This document shows, in pieces, positions 48,489 to 58,362 of a stretch of DNA of 64,000 nt. Where the stretch lies: contig NZ_VRMG01000006.1 in the NCBI RefSeq assembly GCF_008040105.1, forward strand, positions 118,229-182,228. Direction: 5' to 3'. The position numbers and the translations under genes are program-made. How positions within the stretch are numbered: position 1 is the first letter of the stretch; each line of letters opens with the position of its first letter. This stretch comes from Lacisediminihabitans profunda (GTDB lineage: Bacteria; Actinomycetota; Actinomycetes; Actinomycetales; Microbacteriaceae). The notes under the pieces are model-generated. The model searched no databases. It saw nothing but the letters and a program-made list of their open reading frames with translations, and was not told where the DNA came from.

Positions 48489-48530
48489 TCCATCAGCCGG
48501 TCAACCAACGTCCCTGGGCAGTACCGCTAG

Positions 48531-49049
48531 CTAGACCTCGTCGCCCGGCTTGAGGTAGCGGCGCTCGTGGTAGAGGAGGGCGTCATCCGGCTCGCCGAGC
48601 GCACCCTCCTCGATCTGCACCACGATCACCGCGTTTCCCGCGACGTTGAGGCGCTCGACGATGCGTCCGATCATCCAGGAGGTGACGCCCTTGAGAATCG
48701 GGATGCCGTGCGGGCCCTCGTACCAGTGGTCGCCGTCGAAACGCAGCGCGTGGTCGCCCGACATCCGTTCGGCCAGGTGGCGGGTACGCACGCCCATCGT
48801 CTGGATCGCGACGTAGTCCGTGCCCACGATCGCCGGCCAGGCGCTGGCGGTGCGGGCCATGTTGAAGGTGGCGAGCGGAGGCACGGCGGCGAGGGACGCG
48901 AGGGAGGTGGCGGTGAAGCCGACGGGCTTGCCCTCCGGGGTGAGCGCGGTGATGACCACCACGCCGGCCGCGTGCCGCCGGAAGGCGTGTTTGAACGCCG
49001 CGAGCCCGTCAGGCTCTTCGGCGTGGGGCGCTGGGGCCATGTCCTTCAT
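48531..49049 (-). CDS. Flavin reductase family protein (FMN-binding split barrel)
   Basis: 172 aa. FKHAFRRHAAGVVVITAL, GFTATSLASLAAVPPLATF and GIPILKGVTSWMIGRIVERL are typical of HpaC/flavin-reductase-like domains that reduce FMN/FAD with NAD(P)H or bind flavin tightly. ATG 49049 or ATG 49040 (GAGG nine bases upstream of the latter) are both possible; the open frame further upstream is antisense to hisD. Partner monooxygenase not in the window. Confidence 0.88.
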   Translation of the reverse strand: MKDMAPAPHAEEPDGLAAFKHAFRRHAAGVVVITALTPEGKPVGFTATSLASLAAVPPLATFNMARTASAWPAIVGTDYVAIQTMGVRTRHLAERMSGDHALRFDGDHWYEGPHGIPILKGVTSWMIGRIVERLNVAGNAVIVVQIEEGALGEPDDALLYHERRYLKPGDEV

Positions 49050-49128
49050 CCTCAGTGCCAATCCGTGGGGCGCGACCGTTATTCCCGGGCGGATTCCGGG
49101 AGCCGCCGTCCAATAGGATGGTCTGGCC

Positions 49129-50439
49129 ATGATCCAGACGATTGACCTGCGGGGTCTCAAGCCTAGCCGTGCCGAACTCTTGGATCTGATCCCGAGATCC
49201 CTCACGGACGTGTCAGCCGCCACTGCCATTGCGAGCGAGCTCATCGACGACGTGCGGCGCCGAGGCGCCGCGGCCCTCATCGACCAGGCGACCCGACTCG
49301 ATGGCGTGCGCCCGGACCGGGTGCGCCTCGACGTCGCCACCGTGTCCGCGGCGGTGCGCGGGCTCCGGCCCGACGTGCGCGACGCGCTCGAGGAGGCCAT
49401 CGATCGCGTTCGCGCGGCATCGCGCGCCCAGCTTCCCACCCCGACGGTAACCCGGCTCGGGCCGGGGGCCGAGGTGATCCAGCGGTGGAGCCCCGTGCGG
49501 CGGGTGGGGCTCTACGTACCCGGCGGAAAGGCCGTCTACCCGTCGAGCGTCGTGATGAACGTGGTACCGGCGCAGATCGCCGGTGTCTCTTCGATCGCCC
49601 TCGCCTCGCCGCCGCAAAGGGAATTCGGCGGCTCGGTTCACCCCACGATCCTGGGAGCCGCCGGGCTGCTCGGCATCGACGAGGTCTACGCGATGGGCGG
49701 CGCCGGGGCGATCGGCGCCTTCGCCTGGGGTGTCGCGGAGCTTGGACTCGACCCGGTTCAGGTCATCACCGGGCCGGGAAACGTCTACGTCGCCGCCGCC
49801 AAGCGTCTCGTCCGGGGCCAGGTCGGCATCGACTCGGAGGCCGGTCCCACCGAGATCCTGGTGATCGCGGATGCCACGGCCGACGCCTTCCTCGTGGCGA
49901 GCGACCTTCTCAGCCAGGCCGAGCACGACGAGCTCGCCGCTGCGGTGCTCGTGACCGATTCGCCGGAACTCGCGGCCCGCGTGCGCGCGGAACTGGAGCG
50001 GCTCGCGCCGCTGACCGCGCATCGGGCCAGGGTCGACACGGCACTTCGCGGGCAGCAGTCCGCCGTGGTGCTCGTCGACGACCTGCCGGCCGCGGCCGCC
50101 TTCAGCAACGTCTACGGCCCGGAGCACCTCGAGATCCAGACCGCGGAGCCCGACGCGGTGCTCGACCTCATCGAGAGCGCCGGGGCGATCTTCCTCGGCG
50201 AGAACTCCCCGGTGAGCCTCGGCGACTACCTCGCCGGCTCCAACCACGTGCTGCCCACCGGCGGCCAGGCGCGATTCACCCCGGGCCTCGGGGCGTACAC
50301 CTTCCTGCGGCCGCAACAGGTGATTCGCTACGACCGGGAGGCACTCCGTGCGGTCGAGGCCGGAATCGTGGCCCTCGCCACCGCCGAAGACCTGCCGGCC
50401 CACGCCGCGGCGGTCACCGCGCGGTTCTCCGAGCGCTGA
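49129..50439 (+). CDS. hisD: Histidinol dehydrogenase
   Basis: Last two oxidation steps of histidine synthesis, L-histidinol to L-histidine with NAD+, zinc-dependent. 436 aa with RVGLYVPGGKAVYPSSVVMN, VITGPGNVYVAAAK, SEAGPTEILVIADATA, SQAEHDELA and YGPEHLEIQT, which include the zinc and catalytic Glu/His residues. The ATG is in GGCCATGATCC; no other his genes follow in the window. Confidence 0.97.
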   Translation: MIQTIDLRGLKPSRAELLDLIPRSLTDVSAATAIASELIDDVRRRGAAALIDQATRLDGVRPDRVRLDVATVSAAVRGLRPDVRDALEEAIDRVRAASRAQLPTPTVTRLGPGAEVIQRWSPVRRVGLYVPGGKAVYPSSVVMNVVPAQIAGVSSIALASPPQREFGGSVHPTILGAAGLLGIDEVYAMGGAGAIGAFAWGVAELGLDPVQVITGPGNVYVAAAKRLVRGQVGIDSEAGPTEILVIADATADAFLVASDLLSQAEHDELAAAVLVTDSPELAARVRAELERLAPLTAHRARVDTALRGQQSAVVLVDDLPAAAAFSNVYGPEHLEIQTAEPDAVLDLIESAGAIFLGENSPVSLGDYLAGSNHVLPTGGQARFTPGLGAYTFLRPQQVIRYDREALRAVEAGIVALATAEDLPAHAAAVTARFSER

Positions 50440-50484
50440 TCCGCCCTCGCACGAACGCGCCGGGCAGCCGGTATCCTGAGAACC

Positions 50485-50985
50485 ATGTTTTGCCCCTTCT
50501 GCAGGCACCCCGATTCCCGCGTCATCGACTCGCGCACGAGCGACGACGGCATGTCCATCCGTCGCCGCCGGCAGTGCCCGGAGTGCGGCCGCCGATTCAG
50601 CACGACCGAGACGGCGAGCCTCAACGTGGTCAAGCGAAGCGGCGTCGTGCAACCCTTCAGCCGGGAGAAGATCGTCTCGGGCGTTCGGAAGGCGTGCCAG
50701 GGACGTCCGGTGACCGACACCGATCTCGCGGTGCTGGCCCAGAAGGTGGAGGAGTCGATTCGCGCGACCGGGGCCTCCCAGATCGAGGCGAACGACATCG
50801 GCCTGGCGATCCTGTCGCCCCTTCGCGAACTCGATGAGGTGGCCTACCTCCGCTTCGCGAGCGTCTACCAGGGCTTCGATTCGCTCGAGGACTTCGAGTC
50901 GGCGATCACCCTGCTCAGGGTCGAACACGACAATGCCCAGGACGCCGCAGCAAAGGACGGCGCTGCGCACGTCGCCGACGCCTGA
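50485..50985 (+). CDS. nrdR: Transcriptional repressor NrdR
   Basis: Represses ribonucleotide reductase genes in response to (d)ATP. 166 aa: zinc ribbon with CPFC at residues 3-6 and CPEC near 31-34, then the ATP-cone ([20 protein letters not shown]). The C-terminal tail after about residue 150 is slightly longer than the core family. ATG start 45 bp after hisD. Its targets are outside the window. Confidence 0.96.
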   Translation: MFCPFCRHPDSRVIDSRTSDDGMSIRRRRQCPECGRRFSTTETASLNVVKRSGVVQPFSREKIVSGVRKACQGRPVTDTDLAVLAQKVEESIRATGASQIEANDIGLAILSPLRELDEVAYLRFASVYQGFDSLEDFESAITLLRVEHDNAQDAAAKDGAAHVADA

Positions 50986-51016
50986 CCGGCGCCACTGCCG
51001 ATAGCCTGACTACGGC

Positions 51017-52045
51017 ATGTATCGCATCCTCTTTTCGCTCGTCCTCTCGCGGCTAGACCCGGAGAACGCCCACCACCTCGCCTTCACGGTGATTCGCTGG
51101 TTGCCGCGGCTCGGCATCGGGCGGCTGATCGAGGTGTTCACCCGACCCGACCCCTCCCTCGGCGTGACGGCCCTCGGCCTGAGATTCCCGTCCCCGTTCG
51201 GTGTGGCCGCCGGGTTCGACAAGGACGGCCGCGCCATCCAGGGCCTCGGCCAGCTCGGATTCGGGCATGTCGAGGTTGGCACCGTCACCGCCATCGCCCA
51301 GCCCGGCAACGCCCGGCCCCGGCTGTTCCGCCTCGTTGCCGACCGCGCCGTGATCAACCGAATGGGTTTCAACAACGACGGGGCGGCGGATGCCGCGCCG
51401 CGCCTCGCCCTCGAGTCCGCGAGGCTCGAGCGACCGGTGATCGGCGCCAACATCGGCAAGAGCCGGGTCGTGGAGGTGGACGACGCCATCCACGACTACC
51501 TCGTCAGCGCCCGGCTGCTCGCGCCCGTCGCCGACTACCTCGCCGTGAACGTCAGCTCGCCCAACACGCCGGGCCTGCGCGGCCTGCAGGAACTCGACAA
51601 GCTCGCGCCGCTGCTCACCGCGGTGCGGGATGCCGCGGACGAGACCCCCGTCCTCGTGAAGATCTCGCCGGACCTCGCCGACGATGCCGTCCGCCGCATC
51701 GCCGGGCTCGCGGTGGAACTCGGGCTCGCCGGCATCATCGCCACCAACACGACGCTCTCCAGGGAGGGCCTGCGCACCGACGCGTCGGTCGTCGAGGCCG
51801 CCGGCGCCGGCGGCCTGTCCGGCGCGCCGCTCGCCGCGCGCTCCCTCGAGGTGCTGAGGCTGATCCGCTCCGTCGTCCCCGCCGACATGTGCGTGATCTC
51901 GGTCGGGGGAGTGGAGACGGCGGCCGACGTCGCCGAGCGTCTCGCCGAGGGGGCGACGCTCGTGCAGGGCTACACGGCGTTCCTCTACCGCGGCCCGTTC
52001 TGGGCCAGGAGCATCAACCGCGGACTGCTGGCGCTGCGCCGCTGA
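51017..52045 (+). CDS. pyrD: Quinone-dependent dihydroorotate dehydrogenase (class 2)
   Basis: Dihydroorotate to orotate in pyrimidine synthesis, passing electrons to menaquinone at the membrane. 342 aa. The N-terminal helical membrane-associating part (MYRILFSLVLSRLDPENAHH) marks class 2. FGVAAGFDKDGRAI, NRMGFNNDGA, VNVSSPNTPGLRGLQ (catalytic Ser) and KISPDLADD follow. ATG start 31 bp after nrdR. Confidence 0.96.
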   Translation: MYRILFSLVLSRLDPENAHHLAFTVIRWLPRLGIGRLIEVFTRPDPSLGVTALGLRFPSPFGVAAGFDKDGRAIQGLGQLGFGHVEVGTVTAIAQPGNARPRLFRLVADRAVINRMGFNNDGAADAAPRLALESARLERPVIGANIGKSRVVEVDDAIHDYLVSARLLAPVADYLAVNVSSPNTPGLRGLQELDKLAPLLTAVRDAADETPVLVKISPDLADDAVRRIAGLAVELGLAGIIATNTTLSREGLRTDASVVEAAGAGGLSGAPLAARSLEVLRLIRSVVPADMCVISVGGVETAADVAERLAEGATLVQGYTAFLYRGPFWARSINRGLLALRR

Positions 52046-52048
52046 CGG

Positions 52049-52633
52049 CTAGGCGGGGAACTGGCCGCGCTTCACCTGGGGCTTCGGGAGACGCATCGGA
52101 CGCAGCTGGAGGGCCCGCATCGCGGTGTACCAGCGGTTGCCCTTCTGCAGGCGGTCGGCACCCACCTTGGCCGCGAGCTTGCGCTGGACGATCATGCCCA
52201 CCACGACACAGTCGATGACGGCGACGAGGAAGAAGCCCCACAGGCTGAAGATCGCGATGTTCTGCAGCAGGACATTGTTGATGAAGGTGAGGATGATCAC
52301 GAGGAACATCACCGGGATGATCAGTTCGCCGACGCTCCAGCGGGCGTCCACGTAGTCTCGGATGAAGCGGCGCTGCACGCCCTTGTCGCGCACGGGGAGG
52401 TACTTCTCGTCCCCGTTGGCCATGCCGATGCGGGCCTTCTCCCTGGCCTCGGCCGCCCTGGCGCGGGCCGCCGCGTTTCCCGCCTTGCGATCGCTCGACA
52501 CGAGCGGGCGAAGGTTTGCGGCCTCCCGCTCCTTGCGAGTCGGTGTGGCGTGGCCCTTGCCGGCCATCGTGCTGTCCGTGTTGAGCTCGTAGCCGACGGC
52601 GTCGTCAGGCTTGCTCGTGCTTGGCTTGGCCAT
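52049..52633 (-). CDS. DUF3043 family membrane protein
   Basis: 194 aa. The Lys/Ala-rich cytosolic N-terminus (TPTRKEREAANLRPLVSSDR) and RDYVDARWSVGEL are followed by two TM helices (about 106-126 and 132-152) and a basic C-terminal part. This matches DUF3043, found only in actinobacteria. ATG 52633 follows AAGGACCCC. Function unknown. The 40-bp gap to the divergent dipeptidase gene must hold both promoters. Confidence 0.88.
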   Translation of the reverse strand: MAKPSTSKPDDAVGYELNTDSTMAGKGHATPTRKEREAANLRPLVSSDRKAGNAAARARAAEAREKARIGMANGDEKYLPVRDKGVQRRFIRDYVDARWSVGELIIPVMFLVIILTFINNVLLQNIAIFSLWGFFLVAVIDCVVVGMIVQRKLAAKVGADRLQKGNRWYTAMRALQLRPMRLPKPQVKRGQFPA

Positions 52634-52673
52634 GTGGGGTCCTTGCGATAGTTGTCTGCTTAAGATTACCTCC

Positions 52674-54077
52674 ATGACTTCAACTGAGACCACACGGCCG
52701 GAACTCCTTGGCGCACTGCGCGACGCGGTGCAGGCCGGGATGCCCACGACGATCGCCGATCTCTCCCGGCTAGTGCGCATCCCCTCCGTGTCCTGGGCCG
52801 CGTTCGATCCGACCCACGTGAGCGAGAGCGCGGATGCCGTGGCCGGGCTCGTGCGCGGCCTCGGGGTGTTCGACACCGTCGAGGTGTCCCGGGCGACCAT
52901 CGGCGACACGCCGACCCTCGGCCAGCCCGCCGTGCTCGCGACCCGGGCCGCCCGTAACGGCCGGCCCACCATCCTGCTTTACGCCCACCACGACGTGCAG
53001 CCCCCCGGCCACGACGAGGACTGGGAGTCCTCGCCGTTCGAGCCCACCGTGCGCGGCGACCGGCTGTACGGCCGGGGAGCCGCCGACGACAAGGCGGGCG
53101 TGCTCTCCCACATCGCGGCGATCCGCGCCCTCGTCGAGACGGTCGGCAGCGACTTCGATCTGGGCCTTGCGGTCTTCATCGAGGGGGAGGAGGAGTTCGG
53201 TTCGCGCTCCTTCAGCAACTTCCTCGCCAAGCACCGGCGCGAACTCGCCGCCGATGTCATCGTCGTCGCGGACTCGGACAACTGGGACATCCACACCCCG
53301 GCCCTCACCGTCGGCCTCCGCGGAAACGTGACCTTCCGTCTCACGGTGCGCACTCTCGAGCATGCCTCGCACTCCGGCATGTACGGGGGAGCGGTTCCGG
53401 ACGCGATGCTCGCCACCATCCGCCTGCTCGCCACGCTGCACAACGAGGACGGTTCCGTCGCCGTCGAGGGGCTCACGTCCCGCGAGGCAGACACCCCGGA
53501 CTATTCGGAGGAGAAGCTGCGGCACGAGGCCGGGCTGGTGGAGGGGGTGACCTCGATCGGCTCTGGTCCGATCCTCGGCCGCATCTGGTCGAAGCCGGCG
53601 ATCACGGTCACGGGCATCGACGCCCCGACCGTCGCCAATGCCTCCAACACGCTCGCACCGGTCGTGTCCGTGCGGATCAGCGCACGCATCGCACCCGGGC
53701 AGCAGTCGGGAGAGGCGTTCGCCGCACTCGAGAAGCACCTCCTGGCGAATGCGCCGTTCGGAGCCCAGGTCGAGATCGATGACGTGGACCAGGGAAATGG
53801 ATTCCTCGTCGACACGAGCGGCTGGGCCGTCTCCGAGGTGAAGACTGCCATGACGGAGGCCTGGGGTGCCGAGGTCGTGGAGATGGGAGTCGGTGGCTCC
53901 ATCCCGTTCATCGCCGAGCTCGTGTCGGTGTTCCCGACCGCGCAGATTCTCGTGACCGGAGTCGAGGACCCCGGCACGCGGGCGCACAGCCCGAACGAGT
54001 CGCTGCACCTCGGCGTGTTTCAGCGCGCGATTCTCTCCGAGGCGCTGCTTCTGGCGCGCCTCAACGAACGGTCCTAG
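52674..54077 (+). CDS. M20 family dipeptidase
   Basis: 467 aa zinc metallopeptidase of the M20 (carnosinase/ArgE-like) family. Metal-binding residues sit in LLYAHHDVQPPG, GRGAADDKAGVLS, FIEGEEEFGS (catalytic Glu pair) and VVADSDNW, with the final His in RAHSPNESLHLG. The dimerisation domain begins near GLRGNVTFRLTVRTLEHASH. ATG in TACCTCCATGACT. Probably cleaves dipeptides in the cytosol; exact substrate unknown. Confidence 0.92.
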   Translation: MTSTETTRPELLGALRDAVQAGMPTTIADLSRLVRIPSVSWAAFDPTHVSESADAVAGLVRGLGVFDTVEVSRATIGDTPTLGQPAVLATRAARNGRPTILLYAHHDVQPPGHDEDWESSPFEPTVRGDRLYGRGAADDKAGVLSHIAAIRALVETVGSDFDLGLAVFIEGEEEFGSRSFSNFLAKHRRELAADVIVVADSDNWDIHTPALTVGLRGNVTFRLTVRTLEHASHSGMYGGAVPDAMLATIRLLATLHNEDGSVAVEGLTSREADTPDYSEEKLRHEAGLVEGVTSIGSGPILGRIWSKPAITVTGIDAPTVANASNTLAPVVSVRISARIAPGQQSGEAFAALEKHLLANAPFGAQVEIDDVDQGNGFLVDTSGWAVSEVKTAMTEAWGAEVVEMGVGGSIPFIAELVSVFPTAQILVTGVEDPGTRAHSPNESLHLGVFQRAILSEALLLARLNERS

Positions 54078-54172
54078 CCTCGAGCTCACCGAAATGCCGC
54101 GACCGGGGAACAATACCGGGCCAACGGTGCTTACACTTAACGCAGATCCCTCGGCACCCATAAGGAGTGTTC

Positions 54173-54538
54173 ATGACCGACACGACACTGACCCAGACGA
54201 AGACCGCGCCGGAGCATGGCGTCGGACTCACTGAGCCCGCCGCCGCCAAGGTTCGCAGCCTGTACGAGCAGGAGGGTCGCGACGACCTTCGCCTGCGCGT
54301 GGCCGTTCAGCCCGGCGGCTGTTCAGGACTCATCTACCAGCTCTACTTCGACGAGCGCCTTCTCGAGGGCGACGCGACCGTCGACTTCGACGGTGTCGAG
54401 GTCGTCGTCGACAAGATGAGCGTGCCCTATCTCGACGGGGCGACCATCGACTTCGAGGACACGATCCAGAAGCAGGGCTTCACGATCGACAACCCGAACG
54501 CCTCGGGAAGTTGCGCGTGTGGGGACTCGTTCCACTAG
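54173..54538 (+). CDS. erpA: Iron-sulfur cluster insertion protein, ErpA/IscA type
   Basis: A-type carrier delivering Fe-S clusters to apo-proteins. 121 aa with the three conserved cysteines: Cys50 (PGGCSG), Cys114 and Cys116 (GSCACG). ATG follows AAGGAGTGTTC. It lies just upstream of the respiratory genes, whose Rieske protein QcrA is a plausible client. ErpA versus IscA naming is by convention in actinobacteria. Confidence 0.93.
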   Translation: MTDTTLTQTKTAPEHGVGLTEPAAAKVRSLYEQEGRDDLRLRVAVQPGGCSGLIYQLYFDERLLEGDATVDFDGVEVVVDKMSVPYLDGATIDFEDTIQKQGFTIDNPNASGSCACGDSFH

Positions 54539-54557
54539 TCGCCACCGTTTCGAGAGA

Positions 54558-54587
54558 GGGGAATCGCCATCCGGCGGTTCCCCTTTT
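54558..54587 (+). terminator. Intrinsic terminator after erpA
   Basis: 11-bp stem GGGGAATCGCC / GGCGGTTCCCC (one G-T pair) with an ATCC loop, followed by TTTT. Ends 20 to 50 bp after the erpA stop. Confidence 0.85.
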
Positions 54588-54698
54588 CGCGATTTCGACG
54601 CTTTTTCCGGTCTGAGAGCGCGCGTCCGTCGGAGTAGGGTGGAAAGCACCAAATAGACTGTTGTTCGTATCAGTCCGTGTCATCCGAGAGGTCTCCAG

Positions 54699-55580
54699 GT
54701 GCGCTCTAACCGCCGTCTACGATGGGCAGCAGTTCCCGTCGCCGTGACGTTAATCGTCATTCTCGCGGGATGCAGTCAGCAGCAGCTCCGGGGCTTCCTT
54801 CCCGGGCCGTACGGCGTCACGAACCACACGGACGGTATCACCGGCCTCTGGGTCACATCGTGGATCGTGCTGCTCCTGGTTGGCATCGTCACCTGGGGCC
54901 TCATCATCTGGACCGCGGTCGTCTACCGCCGCCGCAAGGGCCAGACCGGCCTGCCGGTGCAGCTGCGTTACAACCTTCCGATCGAGATTTTCTACACGAT
55001 CGTTCCCCTCATCCTCGTTCTCGGCTTCTTCGCCTTCACGGCGAAGGAACAGAACTCGATCGAGCATCCCGTCGCCAACTCCGACGTGAAGATCGAGGTC
55101 TACGCCAAGCGCTGGGCCTGGGACTTCAACTACACGGATGTCGGCCCGGGCAACAAGGGCGTCTACTCCCCGGGGGTGCAGGCCCAGGAGAACGAGAACT
55201 CGGACGGCACGATCGACCGCGCCAAGCTGCCGGTTCTCTACCTGCCGGTGAACAAGAGCGTGCAGATCAAGCTCGCGAGCCGCGACGTCGACCACTCCTT
55301 CTGGGTGCCGGAGTTCCTTTACAAGAAGGACAACATCCCGGGCAAGGACAACTACATGTTCTTCACCCCCCAGAAGCTGGGCACGTATGAGGGAAAGTGC
55401 GCCGAGCTCTGCGGCGACTATCACTCGCTCATGCTCTTCCAGGTGAAGGTCGTCACCTCGGACGAGTACGACGCCTACATCCAGAGCCTCGTGGACAAGG
55501 GCCAGACCGGCATCCTCGGCCCGGAGTACAACACCAATACGAACCAACCCGGCAACAAAGCGCCGCAAGCGGACAAGTAG
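54699..55580 (+). CDS. ctaC: Cytochrome c oxidase subunit II
   Basis: Lipoprotein subunit of the aa3 oxidase carrying the CuA electron-entry site. 293 aa: signal peptide with lipobox LAGC (Cys25), two TM helices (about 48-70 and 90-110), then a cupredoxin domain with DVDHSFWVPEF and the CuA ligands CAELCGDYHSLM. No cytochrome c domain, so electrons come from the QcrC haems. GTG start with GAGAGG upstream. The lspA product would process it. Confidence 0.97.
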   Translation: MRSNRRLRWAAVPVAVTLIVILAGCSQQQLRGFLPGPYGVTNHTDGITGLWVTSWIVLLLVGIVTWGLIIWTAVVYRRRKGQTGLPVQLRYNLPIEIFYTIVPLILVLGFFAFTAKEQNSIEHPVANSDVKIEVYAKRWAWDFNYTDVGPGNKGVYSPGVQAQENENSDGTIDRAKLPVLYLPVNKSVQIKLASRDVDHSFWVPEFLYKKDNIPGKDNYMFFTPQKLGTYEGKCAELCGDYHSLMLFQVKVVTSDEYDAYIQSLVDKGQTGILGPEYNTNTNQPGNKAPQADK

Positions 55581-55592
55581 GGGCGATCACCA

Positions 55593-57335
55593 ATGAGCAC
55601 AGACACAGTAGCCCGCCCGACCACCGGCAGCACCGGATCCCCGCAGAGTTTCTCGCCGTCGGTGGGTCGTAAGGGCAACGTCCTGGTCACCTGGATCACG
55701 TCGACCGACCACAAGACCATCGGGTACATGTACCTGATCTCATCGTTCATCTACTTCCTCCTCGGCGGCGTGATGGCGCTCATCATCCGCGCCCAGCTCT
55801 TCGAGCCTGGATTGCAGATCGTGACTTCGAAGGAGCAGTACAACCAGCTCTTCACAATGCACGGCACGATCATGCTGCTGATGTTCGCGACGCCGCTCTT
55901 CGCCGGCTTCGTCAACGTGCTGATGCCGCTGCAGATCGGCGCGCCGGACGTCGCCTTCCCGCGACTCAACGCCTTCGCCTATTGGCTGTACAGCTTCGGC
56001 TCGCTCATCGCGGTCGCCGGCTTCCTCACCCCGCAGGGCGCGGCATCCTTCGGGTGGTTCGCCTACGTGCCACTGTCGACGACGACATTCTCGCCCTCGC
56101 TGGGTGGCAACCTCTGGGTCTTCGGACTCGCCCTGAGCGGGTTCGGTACCATCCTCGGAGCCGTCAACTTCATTACGACCATCATCACGATGCGCGCCCC
56201 GGGCATGACGATGTTCCGCATGCCGATCTTCACCTGGAACTCCCTCGTCACCGCCATCCTCATCCTCATGGCGTTCCCGGTGCTGGCAGCGGCGCTCTTC
56301 GCCCTCGGCTCCGACCGCGTGTTCGGGTCGCACCTCTACAACGTGCAGGCGGGCGGTGCGATCCTCTGGCAGCATCTGTTCTGGTTCTTCGGGCATCCGG
56401 AGGTCTACATCATCGCCCTGCCGTTCTTCGGCATCGTCTCCGAGGTGTTCCCGGTCTTCAGCCGCAAGCCGATCTTCGGGTACAAGACCCTGGTCTACGC
56501 CACCATCTCGATCGCGGCCCTTTCCGTCACCGTCTGGGCTCACCACATGTATGTGACCGGATCGGTGCTGCTGCCGTTCTTCTCGCTCATGACGATGCTC
56601 ATCGCCGTGCCGACCGGGGTGAAGATCTTCAACTGGGTCGGAACGATGTGGCGTGGCTCGGTCACGTTCGAGACACCGATGCTCTGGGCGATCGGCTTCC
56701 TCATCACCTTCACCTTCGGTGGCCTCACCGGCGTGATCCTGGCCAGCCCGCCGCTCGACTTCCACGTCTCCGACACATATTTCGTGGTCGCCCACTTCCA
56801 CTACGTGGTCTTCGGCACCGTCGTCTTCGCCATGTTCAGCGGGTTCTACTTCTGGTGGCCCAAGTTCACCGGCAAGATGCTCAACGAGCGCCTCGGCAAG
56901 ATCCACTTCTGGCTGTTGTTCATCGGCTTCCACACCACCTTCCTCGTGCAGCACTGGCTCGGTGTGCTGGGCATGCCGCGTCGGTATGCCACCTACCAGC
57001 CCGAGGACGGCTTCACCTGGATGAACCAGTTGTCGACGATCGGCGCGATGATCCTCGCGGTCTCGATGCTGCCGTTCATCTTCAACGTCTACATCACGGC
57101 GCGCAAGGCGCCCAAGGTGACGGTGAACGACCCTTGGGGCTATGGCCGCTCGCTCGAGTGGGCGACATCGTGCCCGCCGCCCCGTCACAACTTCACCTCG
57201 ATTCCGCGTATTCGTTCCGAGTCGCCGGCCTTCGATTTGAACCACCCCGAGGTCGGGATGCCGGTAGGCGTCGGACCGTTGAAGGATGCACCGGATTCGG
57301 CCACGTACGACCTGGCCGACGGAGAGGTCAAGTAG
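55593..57335 (+). CDS. ctaD: Cytochrome c oxidase subunit I
   Basis: Catalytic subunit with haem a, haem a3 and CuB. 580 aa, twelve TM helices. The CuB His-Tyr pair is in [15 protein letters not shown], the two further CuB histidines are in [10 protein letters not shown], and the haem ligands are in [19 protein letters not shown] gives the first haem a ligand. ATG 12 bp after ctaC. Confidence 0.98.
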   Translation: MSTDTVARPTTGSTGSPQSFSPSVGRKGNVLVTWITSTDHKTIGYMYLISSFIYFLLGGVMALIIRAQLFEPGLQIVTSKEQYNQLFTMHGTIMLLMFATPLFAGFVNVLMPLQIGAPDVAFPRLNAFAYWLYSFGSLIAVAGFLTPQGAASFGWFAYVPLSTTTFSPSLGGNLWVFGLALSGFGTILGAVNFITTIITMRAPGMTMFRMPIFTWNSLVTAILILMAFPVLAAALFALGSDRVFGSHLYNVQAGGAILWQHLFWFFGHPEVYIIALPFFGIVSEVFPVFSRKPIFGYKTLVYATISIAALSVTVWAHHMYVTGSVLLPFFSLMTMLIAVPTGVKIFNWVGTMWRGSVTFETPMLWAIGFLITFTFGGLTGVILASPPLDFHVSDTYFVVAHFHYVVFGTVVFAMFSGFYFWWPKFTGKMLNERLGKIHFWLLFIGFHTTFLVQHWLGVLGMPRRYATYQPEDGFTWMNQLSTIGAMILAVSMLPFIFNVYITARKAPKVTVNDPWGYGRSLEWATSCPPPRHNFTSIPRIRSESPAFDLNHPEVGMPVGVGPLKDAPDSATYDLADGEVK

Positions 57336-57336
57336 C

Positions 57337-57810
57337 GTGAACACCAACGCCAAGCTGTTCTGGATCCTGTGCGGATTCTTTGTCCTTGCGGACATCGCCT
57401 ACACGGTGTGGAGCATCGTCGTGCACAACGCCGGGTACCTGACCCAGCTCGCCGGGGTGCAGGCTCCGGGCACCGATCCGGGCTCGCCGGTGGAGTGGGC
57501 CGGAACTCTCGCCATCGGCCTCTCGGCCATCATGTCCGCGTTCATCGCGTTTTACCTCGGTCGCTCGCACCGTTCGGTCGGCGGGGAACTTCCCGAGGAC
57601 CGGCTCGACGCGAACATCGACGACGGGGATGCCGAGCAGGGCTTCTTCAGCCCGTGGAGCTGGTGGCCGGTCATGCTCGCCGCCGGCGGGGCGCTGCTCT
57701 TCATGGGTATCGCCATCGGCATCTGGCTGGCGTTCATCGGCGTCGCGGTCACCGCGATCAGCCTCGTGGGGTGGGTGTATGAGTACTACCGCGGCAACTT
57801 CGCCCGCTAG
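57337..57810 (+). CDS. ctaF: Actinobacterial cytochrome c oxidase subunit IV
   Basis: 157 aa with four TM helices (about 6-27, 50-70, 102-121, 123-143). The pattern matches CtaF, a small subunit specific to the actinobacterial bc1-aa3 supercomplex (FSPWSWWPVMLAAGGALLFM is conserved). GTG start one base after the ctaD stop. The 3' end overlaps the next gene. Confidence 0.93.
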   Translation: MNTNAKLFWILCGFFVLADIAYTVWSIVVHNAGYLTQLAGVQAPGTDPGSPVEWAGTLAIGLSAIMSAFIAFYLGRSHRSVGGELPEDRLDANIDDGDAEQGFFSPWSWWPVMLAAGGALLFMGIAIGIWLAFIGVAVTAISLVGWVYEYYRGNFAR

Positions 57811-58243
57811 CTCCAGCGCTGTGCGGCTGGCCACGCCGAGCGACGTCGACGCGGTCTTCGCCCTCGTCGAGCAGCTCGGCATCGGCGAGAAGCCGAACCG
57901 TGAATCGTTCGTCGAGGCCTTCGCCCACGCGGTGGAGCCCAGTCGCGATCACATCCTGCTCGTCGCCGAGCTGGACGGCGTCGTTTCCGCCTACGCGTAT
58001 ACGACCATCGAGCGCCTGCTCTACACGAACGGGGACTCCGCCCAGCTGCAGGAGCTCGCCGTGAATACGCCGGCACGGGACCGCGGCCTGGGGAGCCTGC
58101 TGGTCTCCGCGATCGAGGATGAGTGCCGCTCTCGTGGAGTGCGCCAGCTCACGGTGGCGAGCAGCCACGCCGCGCGCTTCTACGAGCGGCTCGACTACCG
58201 CTCCACCTCCGACTTCCTCAAGAAGCGTTTCGACAACGACTGA
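57779..58243 (+). CDS. GNAT family N-acetyltransferase
   Basis: 154 aa. The acetyl-CoA-binding motif A is RDRGLGSLLVSAIEDE (Q/RxxGxG/A), preceded by the beta strand LQELAVNTPA, with the late ARFYERLDYRS motif. Substrate unknown. ATG 57779 lies within ctaF (32-bp overlap); a GTG near 57821 (VRLATPSDVDAV) is an alternative start that also fits the family N-terminus. Confidence 0.85.
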   Translation: MSTTAATSPASSSAVRLATPSDVDAVFALVEQLGIGEKPNRESFVEAFAHAVEPSRDHILLVAELDGVVSAYAYTTIERLLYTNGDSAQLQELAVNTPARDRGLGSLLVSAIEDECRSRGVRQLTVASSHAARFYERLDYRSTSDFLKKRFDND

Positions 58244-58362
58244 GTAGTCTCTGGCGGCTGGTAACGAGCTCGACTCCGCCGTTGTGCGGCGAACCCGAGC
58301 TGTCGTGTACTGCCGCATCGCGGCACCGCCTGCCGCATCGTGTGCGACGCCCAGCGCCGCAC

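Larger units (their letters stand above)
47897..48530. other. 634-bp gene-free convergent region holding a structured palindrome
   Basis: No credible gene. Open frames on both strands here lack ribosome sites and consist of translated repeat units. It contains the 48129-48415 inverted-repeat element and the 48452-48488 hairpin listed separately. The remainder (47897-48128) shows nothing recognised. Confidence 0.7.

Noticed and set aside
48098..48508. Open frames on both strands across the palindromic element
   Set aside because: They translate the repeat units, have no start with a ribosome site, and run equally well on both strands because of symmetry and GC content.
55740..57395. 551-codon minus-strand frame opposite ctaD
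   Set aside because: Reverse-frame shadow of a strongly conserved oxidase gene; Glu/Asp/Arg/His-rich without domain structure.
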